A stretch of DNA of 7,976 nt from a bacterium (GCA_021790135.1 JAJYIJ010000044.1:1-7976); one strand, 5' to 3'; positions 1 to 5,780 are shown, counted from the stretch's first letter. The notes: generated by a model from the sequence alone, not told the origin. Numbers and translations are program-made.

Positions 1-1
1 G

Positions 2-280
2 GTATGGAGCTATAGATTTTTTTCTAAAAAAACAAATAAGCTAGGTGAATTTGAGTATCTTGGTCTGAGTGTATTTTGGGGGATGGTAACACTGGCGGTT
101 TTCGGATCTTTCGCCTCTCTTTTGCATTTTGACATCAAATCTTTTCTATCTAATCCCTATGCCGTGGGATTTAATTTAGCGATTCTGGCGCCCATATTAG
201 GATTTTTCGGGGCACGTATAATTAAGGACATAAAGAAAACTAAATTATTTTTTCGACTAAAGAAGAGGATAATGGATTAA
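2..280 (+). CDS. Small membrane protein, C-terminal part (5' end outside window)
   Basis: The frame is open from the first bases of the window to a TAA at 278-280, so this is the last 92 codons of a gene that begins upstream. An ATG at 83 is only an internal methionine. The visible protein has a basic, polar start (WSYRFFSKK), a hydrophobic stretch around FWGMVTLAVFGSFASLL, a short loop, and a second hydrophobic stretch (FNLAILAPILGFFGA). It ends in a strongly basic tail rich in Lys/Arg. That fits a two- or three-helix inner-membrane protein with a cytoplasmic C-terminus. The layout loosely recalls the N-terminal part of DUF6338-type membrane proteins, but I cannot confirm that and give no function. 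The DNA is visibly more AT-rich than the lexA operon that follows. Confidence 0.6.
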   Translation, partial: VWSYRFFSKKTNKLGEFEYLGLSVFWGMVTLAVFGSFASLLHFDIKSFLSNPYAVGFNLAILAPILGFFGARIIKDIKKTKLFFRLKKRIMD

Positions 281-325
281 AGTTTAATGTTCGCAGTTAT
301 TTTTATTCTTCTTTTGAAATCAAAT

Positions 326-355
326 TCCATCTACAAAGATGGATCTTTAATTTTT
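326..355 (+). terminator. Possible weak intrinsic terminator after the first gene
   Basis: TCCATC (326-331) and GATGGA (338-343) form a 6-bp stem with a 6-nt loop, followed by a T-rich stretch ending in TTTTT (351-355). The stem is short and the T-run is not directly adjacent, so termination may be inefficient. It lies between the end of the membrane-protein gene and the lexA promoter. Confidence 0.35.
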
Positions 356-372
356 GAAAAGGAGCCCACTAT

Positions 373-401
373 TTGACAGTGAACATTCGTTCACATATAC
401 T
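373..401 (+). promoter_or_regulatory. lexA promoter, near-consensus sigma-70 type
   Basis: TTGACA (373-378) is a perfect -35 element. A spacer of exactly 17 bp separates it from TATACT (396-401), a 5/6 match to the -10 consensus. Transcription should start near 408, giving a leader of only about 20 nt before the ATG at 428. The SOS operator lies wholly inside the spacer. Confidence 0.85.
381..392. promoter_or_regulatory. SOS box (LexA operator, GAAC-N4-GTTC type)
   Basis: GAACATTCGTTC is a perfect GAAC-N4-GTTC inverted repeat, the core of the LexA/DinR operator of Bacillus and other Gram-positive bacteria. It does not match the CTGT-N8-ACAG operator of Escherichia coli. It sits between the -35 and -10 elements, where a bound repressor would block RNA polymerase. 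The gene it precedes encodes a LexA-like protein, so autoregulation is the natural reading. Confidence 0.85.
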
Positions 402-427
402 ACTATCCTACTCTTACCCCTCCAATT

Positions 428-1003
428 ATGCAATCCCCCAAACACACGCTTGCCATCGCCCGTTTCTTCCGCCAGCATAAACGCTTGCCTTCGTATCGGG
501 AAATGCTGACCCTCACCGGCTTCAAATCCACCAATGCCGTCTACCGTCTCGTCGGTCGTTTGGTTGAGCTTGGCTTTTTAAGCAAGGATAAAAACAGCAA
601 GTTCGCCCCTGGCCCTCATCTGCTCGGCGTTTCGGTTCTCGGCACTGTCGAAGCTGGCTGGCCCTCGCCAGCCGAAGAAGAGCTGGTCGACACCCTCACT
701 CTTGATGACTGGCTCATCCATAACCGCGAAGCCACATTCATGCTCAAAGTGTCCGGCGACTCCATGATCGAAGCCGGTATCCGGCCAGGGGACATGCTCC
801 TGGTCGAACGCGGCCGGACACCCCGGAGCGGAGATATTATCGTGGCGGAGGTGGACAAGCACTGGACGCTCAAATACTACGAGAGGCACGGCGGCCGAGT
901 CGTCCTCATGCCCGCCAACAAGAAGTACAAACCCATTCTGCCTCAGGAAGAATTAAACATCGCCGCTGTCGTCACCGCCGTTATTCGTAAGTACCATTCA
1001 TGA
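428..1003 (+). CDS. lexA: LexA/UmuD-like self-cleaving SOS repressor (S24 peptidase)
   Basis: This 191-residue protein joins a LexA-type winged-helix DNA-binding domain (about residues 5-55, with PSYREM at 21-26 and a recognition-helix region near STNAVYRLVGRL) to an S24 autoprotease domain (about 68-191). The parts needed for self-cleavage are visible: the scissile Ala76-Gly77, nucleophile Ser112 in SGDSM, and general base Lys149 in WTLKYY. Sequence after the cleavage site (GWPSPAEEE) resembles UmuD more than classical LexA, so the protein may act as repressor and, once cleaved, as a UmuD'-like partner. Repression through the operator at 381-392, relieved by RecA filaments after DNA damage, is expected from the family. 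The start at 428 is supported by the promoter; no Shine-Dalgarno sequence is visible in the short leader. Its last bases overlap the polymerase gene as ATGA. Confidence 0.88.
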   Translation: MQSPKHTLAIARFFRQHKRLPSYREMLTLTGFKSTNAVYRLVGRLVELGFLSKDKNSKFAPGPHLLGVSVLGTVEAGWPSPAEEELVDTLTLDDWLIHNREATFMLKVSGDSMIEAGIRPGDMLLVERGRTPRSGDIIVAEVDKHWTLKYYERHGGRVVLMPANKKYKPILPQEELNIAAVVTAVIRKYHS

Positions 1004-2310
1004 AGCCGTTAAGCTTACAATCTTACCTTTTTCCTCGCGCCGTCTTACACATAGACGGCGATGCTTTCTTTGCCGCCTGCGAACAAGCCAGAAACCCGAG
1101 TCTGAGAGGCAAGCCCGTCGTCACGGGCAAAGAACGCGGCATTGCCGCCTCCATGAGCTACGAAGCCAAAGCCAAGGGCGTCACCAGGGCCATGCCAATT
1201 TGGGAAATACGGAAAATCTGCCCCAACGTTATTTATCTGCCGTCAGATTATGAAACGTACAGTCTCCTTTCCAGACGTTTCTATGACATTGTCCGTCGCT
1301 TCACGCCGGACGTGGAAGAATATGGCATTGATGAATGTTTTGCCGACATCACCGGCTGGGACAAGCCGTTCCAAGCCGACTATGTTGACCTGGCGCTCAA
1401 ACTCCAAGACACGCTCAAAAAGGAACTCGGTTTTACTTTCTCCATCGGTCTGGCCCCGAACAAAGTCTTGGCCAAGCTTGGTTCCAAATGGAAAAAGCCC
1501 TATGGCTTCACCGCCATTCCGTTCACCAACATCAAAGACTATTTAAACATACCGGCAGACAAGATTTGGGGCATCGGCACCCAAACCACGGCCAAGCTCA
1601 ATCGCTCTGGCATTACGACTGCTTTTCAATTTGTGAACGCCAAGCGTGACTGGGTAAAACTTGCCTTTGCCCGTCCCATCTATGACCTCTGGAAAGAATT
1701 AAACGGCGAACAGATCATGCCCCTCTTCGAAGAAGAGAAAACTGAGTACGGTTCCATCCAGAAGTTCAAAACGTTTACGCCGCCCTCCCGCGATCCAGCC
1801 TTTATCTTCGCTCAGCTATCCAAGAACGTGGAGAATGCCTGCATCAAGCTCCGGCGCTACAACCAGGCGACCATGAAAGCCGTTATTATTCTCCGCACTC
1901 AAGCCTTTGACCACAGCGTTCGGGAGGTGCTCTTTGAGCGGCCAACCAACCTGCCGCCGGAAATGCTGCCGCGCCTTCATGAAGCCTTTGTGAAGATGCT
2001 CCGGCTGAACACCCTCTACCGGGCCACCGGCATTGTGACCTATGATCTCGTTCCCATGCTCATCCAGCCGGATTTATTCCAAAGCACCAAACGCGCCGAG
2101 AAATTCCAAAAGGTCTATGCCTCGACCGACAAGGCCGCCGCCAAGTATGGCAAACACACGCTCTTTCTTGGCACGAGCTGGCAGGCGCACCAGTTTGGCG
2201 CTCACTTGAACGAACGGGGTGATGATCCGAAGCGGAAGCACGAATTATTCTTAGGGGAAACGAAAAGAAAACGGCTTGGGATTCCGATGCTCTTGGGGGA
2301 GGGGATATGA
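1000..2310 (+). CDS. dinB: Y-family translesion DNA polymerase (DinB/UmuC-like)
   Basis: This is an error-prone polymerase of 436 residues that copies past damaged bases. The palm carries the metal-binding carboxylates: Asp19 in HIDGDAFF, and Asp111-Glu112 in YGIDECFADITG. Phe24 sits at the steric-gate position that excludes ribonucleotides. SIGLAPNKVLAKLGSKWKKP (148-167) and the helix-hairpin-helix thumb near WGIGTQTTAKL (190-200) are typical. The little-finger domain follows at about 235-350. Gln356-Phe360 (QPDLF) matches the sliding-clamp binding pentapeptide, and a basic tail of about 75 residues extends beyond it. The catalytic core looks DinB-like, while the tail and the pairing with a LexA/UmuD-like gene recall UmuC, so the symbol is approximate. 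The start codon overlaps the lexA stop (ATGA, 1000-1003), implying translational coupling and joint SOS control. Confidence 0.9.
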   Translation: MKPLSLQSYLFPRAVLHIDGDAFFAACEQARNPSLRGKPVVTGKERGIAASMSYEAKAKGVTRAMPIWEIRKICPNVIYLPSDYETYSLLSRRFYDIVRRFTPDVEEYGIDECFADITGWDKPFQADYVDLALKLQDTLKKELGFTFSIGLAPNKVLAKLGSKWKKPYGFTAIPFTNIKDYLNIPADKIWGIGTQTTAKLNRSGITTAFQFVNAKRDWVKLAFARPIYDLWKELNGEQIMPLFEEEKTEYGSIQKFKTFTPPSRDPAFIFAQLSKNVENACIKLRRYNQATMKAVIILRTQAFDHSVREVLFERPTNLPPEMLPRLHEAFVKMLRLNTLYRATGIVTYDLVPMLIQPDLFQSTKRAEKFQKVYASTDKAAAKYGKHTLFLGTSWQAHQFGAHLNERGDDPKRKHELFLGETKRKRLGIPMLLGEGI

Positions 2311-2311
2311 G

Positions 2312-2344
2312 TTAAAAAACAGACGTTTAGTCTGTTGATTTTCT
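2312..2344. terminator. Bidirectional intrinsic terminator between polymerase gene and tRNA-Glu
   Basis: AACAGAC (2318-2324) and GTCTGTT (2330-2336) form a perfect 7-bp stem with loop GTTTA. On the minus strand the stem is followed by a run of Ts (complement of the A-run 2314-2319), a good terminator for the tRNA transcript. On the plus strand it is followed by GATTTTCT, a weaker terminator for the lexA-polymerase operon. Confidence 0.7.
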
Positions 2345-2347
2345 CTG

Positions 2348-2419
2348 TAGCCCCAACGGGAATCGAACCCGTATTACCACATTGAAAGCGTGGTGTCCTA
2401 GCCATTAGACGATGGGGCC
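2348..2419 (-). tRNA. tRNA-Glu (anticodon UUC)
   Basis: The minus strand folds as a complete cloverleaf. The acceptor arm GGCCCCA (2419-2413) pairs with TGGGGCT (2355-2349), with a G·U wobble at position 1:72. The anticodon stem CCACG/TGTGG encloses loop CTTTCAA with anticodon TTC at 2386-2384. The T-arm is ACGGG-TTCGAAT-CCCGT and the discriminator base is A. CCA is not encoded (the next bases are CAG), so CCA must be added by a nucleotidyltransferase. The D-arm region GTCTAATGGCTAGGAC is typical of tRNA-Glu. Confidence 0.92.
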
Positions 2420-2425
2420 AAGTTT

Positions 2426-2443
2426 GAAATCGACATCGATTTC
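2426..2443 (-). other. Hairpin in the tRNA-Glu precursor leader
   Basis: GAAATCG (2426-2432) and CGATTTC (2437-2443) are a perfect 7-bp inverted repeat with a 4-nt loop. It lies between the predicted transcription start (near 2446) and the tRNA 5' end at 2419. It would form a stem at the very 5' end of the precursor, seven nucleotides before the mature tRNA. Confidence 0.5.
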
Positions 2444-2452
2444 TTCTCCATC

Positions 2453-2480
2453 AGTATATACTTTTTAAGCAAAAAGTCAA
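2453..2480 (-). promoter_or_regulatory. tRNA-Glu promoter
   Basis: On the minus strand TTGACT (2480-2475) and TATACT (2458-2453) are spaced by 16 bp. Transcription should start near 2446, leaving a leader of about 27 nt before the tRNA. Confidence 0.7.
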
Positions 2481-2509
2481 GATAATGTAAGGCGGATTGC
2501 CAAAATTTC

Positions 2510-3283
2510 TTACTGTTTGAGCCGGACAACGTTGCCTTTTATTAAAATAAAACCTTCTTTGCTTAGGGCAGCAATATTTTTTAAAACAGTATCAGAAGGG
2601 CGATTTATTTTTTGCGCTATTTGCGTGATTGAACATGAGCGGCGGGTAAGCAGTCTCAAAATAAGGCCGCGCACTTGGCGGTTTGAGCCTTCAAAGCGCG
2701 ATTGTCGAGAGTGGTGTGCGCTTCGGCCTGCCGGATTTTTAAATTCTTTTTTTAACATCGTGCCGTAGTCCATGAGAGCGTTGTACCAACGGCGTGGATT
2801 GTGCTGGTCAAGTGTTTTTTCAACCAGCGGCCAGAGTTTATGGTCAGTCACGTTCTTTTTATGTGGAAAGAAAAAATGGATAAAAACCGCGCGGACATTT
2901 GTCTCGATAAAAACTTCTGGTCGATTAAAAGCATAAACAAGAATTGAGCGTGCCGTGGCTGGGCCAACGCCAGGCAATTCCTCAAGCTGTGACAGAATAT
3001 CAGGTAATTTTCCCTGATATTTTTTTATCACGACGTCAGCACATTTTTTAAGCGCCAAGGCACGACGATTGTAACCGAGGCCGCTCCATAGCCGCAGCAC
3101 GTCGGCGATCGGGGCGCGCGCAAGAGCACGAAACGAAGGGAAACGTTTTACAAACGTCAAGAATTTTGGCGTCACCCGATCAGCCTGTGTTTGTTGAAGC
3201 ATGATTTCAGAAACAAGCACAGAGTAGGGGGTTGGGTGCTTTCGCCAAGGGAGCGGGCGCGCATTTTTTTTTATAGTAATCAA
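2510..3283 (-). CDS. MutY-like A/G-specific adenine glycosylase without Fe-S cluster
   Basis: This is a helix-hairpin-helix DNA glycosylase of the MutY/Nth superfamily, expected to remove adenine mispaired with 8-oxoguanine. In the 257-residue frame the MutY signatures are LPWR (11-14) and SEIMLQQTQ with the presumed catalytic Glu26. LWSGLGYNRRA (65-75) and the HhH ELPGVGPATA (102-111) follow; the HhH lacks the Nth lysine, favouring MutY. Three features are unusual. The catalytic Asp position holds Glu127 (FIETNV). The C-x6-C-x2-C-x5-C iron-sulfur motif is absent after ALMDYGTM, being replaced by a basic segment with RSAHHSRQSRFEG. The last 50 or so residues look like a winged helix instead of the NUDIX-like MutY domain. 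The frame begins at a TTG, with an in-frame stop at 3289-3287. The natural N-terminus appears to lie upstream in another frame (see 3264-3317), so the gene may be frameshifted. Confidence 0.8.
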   Translation of the reverse strand: MITIKKNARPLPWRKHPTPYSVLVSEIMLQQTQADRVTPKFLTFVKRFPSFRALARAPIADVLRLWSGLGYNRRALALKKCADVVIKKYQGKLPDILSQLEELPGVGPATARSILVYAFNRPEVFIETNVRAVFIHFFFPHKKNVTDHKLWPLVEKTLDQHNPRRWYNALMDYGTMLKKEFKNPAGRSAHHSRQSRFEGSNRQVRGLILRLLTRRSCSITQIAQKINRPSDTVLKNIAALSKEGFILIKGNVVRLKQ

Positions 3284-3317
3284 GAATTATTTTTTGAAAC
3301 TGTTTTGTCGATAGCAT
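3264..3317 (-). pseudogene. Displaced N-terminal codons of the MutY-like gene, split by an A9 run
   Basis: From an ATG at 3317-3315 the minus strand encodes MLSTKQFQKIILDYYKK, then enters nine A residues (3272-3264). Reading on in that frame gives nonsense (KCAPAPLA). If the run had eight As, this peptide would join directly to NARPLPWR of the main frame. The result, FQKIILDYYKKNARPLPWR, is the usual start of MutY-family proteins. The gene was therefore probably 2510-3317. The extra A is a sequencing error, a real mutation, or a slippage site. Confidence 0.75.
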
Positions 3318-3327
3318 AGCAACCGTC

Positions 3328-3333
3328 AGTATA
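3328..3333 (-). promoter_or_regulatory. Extended -10 element before the MutY-like gene
   Basis: TGC-TATACT on the minus strand (-10 hexamer 3333-3328) is an extended -10 element. No good -35 lies 17 bp upstream. Transcription would start near 3321, almost at the ATG at 3317, so the message would be nearly leaderless. Confidence 0.45.
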
Positions 3334-3370
3334 GCAGATTGACAAAACTAAAACAGCGCTGGGGATAGAA

Positions 3371-3399
3371 TTGCCTATTTTCTTAGGAAATGTTATACT
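3371..3399 (+). promoter_or_regulatory. Promoter of the plus-strand HU gene
   Basis: TTGCCT (3371-3376) and TATACT (3394-3399) are spaced by 17 bp, and the -10 is preceded by TGT, making it an extended -10 too. Transcription should start near 3406, giving a leader of about 40 nt before the ATG at 3446. No clear Shine-Dalgarno sequence is seen. Confidence 0.7.
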
Positions 3400-3445
3400 A
3401 ATTGCTGGTTAAGTAACCTATTTATTCTTAAGCCTATACAAACGT

Positions 3446-3727
3446 ATGGCAGGTATGACCAAGTCAGCGATGCTGGCTGCGCTCGCCGAGAAAACCGGCA
3501 TGAGCAAAAAAGATGTGGGAGGGTTTTTAGACGCTGTTGTCGAGATGGCGTATAAAGAAGTTAAGAAAAATGGTGTATTCACTTTGCCGGGCCTCGGCAA
3601 ATTAGTGAAAGTGCACCGCGCTGCTCGCCAGGGCCGCAACCCAGCCACGGGAGAAACCATCCAAATTCCCGCCAAGACCGTGGTGAAGTTCCGTGTTGCC
3701 AAGGCTGCCAAAGAAGCCGTGCTCTAA
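3446..3727 (+). CDS. HU family DNA-binding protein (copy 1)
   Basis: This is a 93-residue histone-like protein of the HU/IHF fold, expected to bind and bend DNA as a dimer and compact the nucleoid. The N-terminal helices (MTKSAMLAALAEKTGMSKKDV) are followed by FTLPGLGKLVKV. The DNA-intercalating beta-arm comes next: RAARQGRNPATGETIQIPA, residues 58-76, with the tip proline at Pro66. A last helix rich in Lys and Ala closes the domain. Length is normal for HU. Relative to copy 2 it carries a 3-residue N-terminal extension (MAG). Translation could also begin at Met4 (3455), but no ribosome binding site decides between them. It ends next to a terminator shared with the convergent second HU gene, and the two proteins are clearly diverged paralogues. 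Confidence 0.9.
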   Translation: MAGMTKSAMLAALAEKTGMSKKDVGGFLDAVVEMAYKEVKKNGVFTLPGLGKLVKVHRAARQGRNPATGETIQIPAKTVVKFRVAKAAKEAVL

Positions 3728-3744
3728 AATTCGTTCACGACAAT

Positions 3745-3774
3745 AAAAAAAAGGCCAGTTTTACTGGCCTTTTG
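3745..3774. terminator. Bidirectional terminator between the two HU genes
   Basis: AAAAGGCCAG (3749-3758) and CTGGCCTTTT (3764-3773) form a 10-bp stem with loop TTTTA. A-runs before it and T-runs after it make it a strong intrinsic terminator on both strands, serving both convergent genes. Confidence 0.88.
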
Positions 3775-3786
3775 TAATATTCTTAC

Positions 3787-4065
3787 TTAGGATTTGAGCG
3801 CGTCCTTAAGCGCTTTGCCGGCTTTGAATTTCGGGACTTTGACCGCTGGAATCTGAATTTTTTCTGAAGGATTCTGCGGGTTGACGCCGGTTCTGGCGGC
3901 GCGCTGTTTGGCGCTGAAGGCACCAAAGCCTGTCAAAACGACTTCGCCACCTTTTTTAATGGTGTCGGTGACGAGCTCGACGAAAGCGTTGAGCATATCC
4001 TCGGATTCACGCTTGGAAACATTTAATTTTTCGGCCATGGCTTGGGCCAATTCGGCTTTATTCAT
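3787..4065 (-). CDS. hup: HU family DNA-binding protein (copy 2)
   Basis: This 92-residue protein matches canonical bacterial HU closely. It has MNKAELAQAMAEKLNVSKRES at the N-terminus, VVLTGFGAFSAKQ in the core, the DNA-binding arm RAARTGVNPQNPSEKIQIPA (55-74) with intercalating Pro63, and VPKFKAGKALKDAL at the C-terminus. It is expected to form homodimers, possibly heterodimers with copy 1, and to bend DNA in the nucleoid. The ATG at 4065 is the standard HU start. An extended -10 lies about 50 nt upstream. The gene is downstream of rny on the same strand with only a weak hairpin between, so some read-through from rny is possible. Confidence 0.93.
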   Translation of the reverse strand: MNKAELAQAMAEKLNVSKRESEDMLNAFVELVTDTIKKGGEVVLTGFGAFSAKQRAARTGVNPQNPSEKIQIPAVKVPKFKAGKALKDALKS

Positions 4066-4114
4066 AGACGTATATAAATTAATGAATTAAAGATTAGAAG
4101 AGGTGGACGTCTTT

Positions 4115-4120
4115 AGTATA
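4115..4120 (-). promoter_or_regulatory. Extended -10 element of HU copy 2
   Basis: TGC-TATACT on the minus strand (hexamer 4120-4115) matches the extended -10 consensus. No convincing -35 is seen. The predicted leader is about 45 nt. Confidence 0.5.
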
Positions 4121-4138
4121 GCATTTTTGAATTCTCTC

Positions 4139-4152
4139 GGCTATGATTAGCC
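4139..4152. other. Small hairpin downstream of rny
   Basis: GGCTA (4139-4143) and TAGCC (4148-4152) form a 5-bp stem with a 4-nt loop about 20 nt after the rny stop. No T-run follows on either strand, so it may stabilise the mRNA end but is a poor terminator. Confidence 0.3.
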
Positions 4153-4171
4153 AAATTAGTTTATCCACAGT

Positions 4172-5698
4172 CTATTTTGCGTACTCAACGACGCGCGTTT
4201 CGCGAATAACCGACACACGGATCTCACCCGGATACTTTAATTCTTGCTCAATTTTGTGGGCGATATCTTTTGCTAGTTGAAAGGCGGAATAATCATCCAC
4301 TTCATTTGGTCTGACGAAGATGCGCACTTCGCGGCCAGCTTGGATAGCGTACACTTTTTCAATGCCGTTGAAACCGGAGGCCGTACGCTCCAAATCTTCG
4401 AGGCGGGTGATGTATTGTTCATAGCTGTCACGGCGCGCTCCGACCCGAGCGGCTGACACCGCGTCGGCGGCCTTGGCTACGGAAGAGTAGATGTTATATG
4501 GCTTATCGTTGTGGTGTGTTAAGGCTGCTTGGCAAATGTCTTCATCCATGTTGAATTTTTTCAGAATCATGTGACCAATTTCCGGATGGGATCCTTGCGT
4601 TTCGTGGTCAACTGATTTGCCGATATCGTGGAAGAAGCCGCATTTTTTGGCGAGCACCGCGTCCATGCCGAGCTCGGCAGCGATGAGGCCGGCCACATAG
4701 CCAACTTCCATCGAATGATTCAGAACGTTCTGACCGTAACTTGTGCGATATTTTAAACGTCCGACAATGTTCACCAGTTTTGGATCAATACCGGTGATAC
4801 CCATTTTATATAAGGCTTCTTCTCCCGCGCGTTTGATTTCTAAGGCCAGATCTTGTTTGGCCTTTTCCACGAACTCCTCAATGCGGGCTGGTTGAATGCG
4901 GCCATCTTGGATCAGTTTTTCAATGGCGATTTTGGCAATCTGACGGCGGATGGTGGAGAAACCGGAAACGATAATCGAGTCGGGCGTGTCGTCGATGACG
5001 ATTTCACAACCCGTTAATTTTTCAATTGTTTTAATGTTGCGGCCCTCTTTGCCGATGATTCGTCCCTTCATTTCTTCGGAAGGAATATTGACGATGCTGG
5101 AAGTATTTTCGGCGGCGTGCGATGAAGCGCAGCGCTGAATAGCGTCCACCACAATCGTGCGCGCTTTTTCTTCAAACACTTCGCTTGATTCTTTTTCTAA
5201 TTTGATGATGCGTCCGAGCAAATCATTTTTGCTCGTCTCTTCGATTTTTTGGAGGAGCGCATTCTTCGCTTCGTCGCGTGTCAGGCTGGCGACTTCTTGC
5301 AATTTGGCAATGTGCTGTTCGCGGATTTGTTCCACTTCTTGTTTGATTTGTTGAACGCGTTCGGCTTTTTTGACCAGCTCAGCCTGTTTGTCTTGGAACT
5401 CGAGCAGTTTTTGGTCGAACATATTTTCGCGTTTCTCCAGACGCTGTTTTTCCGCGTGGACATCTTGGCGCATGCGCTGTTCCTCTTTTTTAACTTCGTC
5501 CAAAGCATGTACCGCCTTTTCCTTGGCTTCCAAGATCATGCTTTGTTGCTTGTTTTTGGCCTCGGTTAAAATTTGTTCGGCTTTAGCCTCGAACGAATTA
5601 GCCCGGGCTTGGGCGATTTGCTTGCGCAAGAAGTAACCAATGGCCACTCCAAGGGCAAGGCCGACAATCGCTACGACTACCCCAATAAGTATACCCAT
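4172..5698 (-). CDS. rny: Ribonuclease Y
   Basis: This is a 508-residue membrane-anchored endoribonuclease that starts mRNA decay in many bacteria lacking RNase E. Its domains follow the family order. An N-terminal transmembrane helix (ILIGVVVAIVGLALGVAIGYF) precedes a long Glu/Lys/Gln-rich coiled coil to about residue 190. A KH RNA-binding domain spans about 200-270 and contains GRIIGKEGRNIKTIE. An HD phosphohydrolase domain spans about 325-420, with the metal-binding His357-Asp358 in GFFHDIGKSVDHE and further histidines in HPEIGH and LTHHND. The C-terminal region ends in IRVSVIRETRVVEYAK. Length is close to the 520 residues of Bacillus subtilis RNase Y, so it appears intact. It has a long structured leader with a promoter at 5920-5948 and a terminator-like hairpin overlapping its ribosome-binding region. 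Confidence 0.96.
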   Translation of the reverse strand: MGILIGVVVAIVGLALGVAIGYFLRKQIAQARANSFEAKAEQILTEAKNKQQSMILEAKEKAVHALDEVKKEEQRMRQDVHAEKQRLEKRENMFDQKLLEFQDKQAELVKKAERVQQIKQEVEQIREQHIAKLQEVASLTRDEAKNALLQKIEETSKNDLLGRIIKLEKESSEVFEEKARTIVVDAIQRCASSHAAENTSSIVNIPSEEMKGRIIGKEGRNIKTIEKLTGCEIVIDDTPDSIIVSGFSTIRRQIAKIAIEKLIQDGRIQPARIEEFVEKAKQDLALEIKRAGEEALYKMGITGIDPKLVNIVGRLKYRTSYGQNVLNHSMEVGYVAGLIAAELGMDAVLAKKCGFFHDIGKSVDHETQGSHPEIGHMILKKFNMDEDICQAALTHHNDKPYNIYSSVAKAADAVSAARVGARRDSYEQYITRLEDLERTASGFNGIEKVYAIQAGREVRIFVRPNEVDDYSAFQLAKDIAHKIEQELKYPGEIRVSVIRETRVVEYAK

Positions 5699-5704
5699 AC
5701 TATT

Positions 5705-5726
5705 AAAAAATCCTCAAAATTGAGGA
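5705..5726 (-). promoter_or_regulatory. Terminator-like hairpin that includes the rny ribosome-binding region
   Basis: On the minus strand TCCTCA and TGAGGA form a perfect stem with loop ATTT (5726-5711), followed by six Ts (5710-5705) and then the rny ATG at 5698. The 3' arm holds GAGGA, the only Shine-Dalgarno-like sequence before rny. The element could end transcription early, hide the ribosome site, or both. Confidence 0.5.
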
Positions 5727-5780
5727 CATATCTGCCGGCTTTGGTAAGAAGATGCTATCAATAACAAAACAACGCCGTGG

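Noticed and set aside
578..889. Long minus-strand ORFs opposite lexA, and a plus-strand ORF inside the polymerase gene
   Set aside because: They are shadows of clearly coding frames with conserved motifs, and lack promoters or ribosome sites.
4161..4169. Perfect DnaA box TTATCCACA just downstream of rny
   Set aside because: It is a single box beside a gene end, with no cluster, AT-rich unwinding region or dnaA/dnaN nearby. A near-copy (CTATCCACA) at 7358-7366 is isolated too. Chance is sufficient.
4722..4731. GAACGTTC inside rny as another SOS box
   Set aside because: The two half-sites abut without the four-base spacer, and the site is within coding sequence.
5249..5569. Phe/Leu-rich plus-strand ORF opposite the RNase Y coiled coil
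   Set aside because: It is the complement of Glu/Lys/Gln codons of the coiled coil, not a membrane protein gene.
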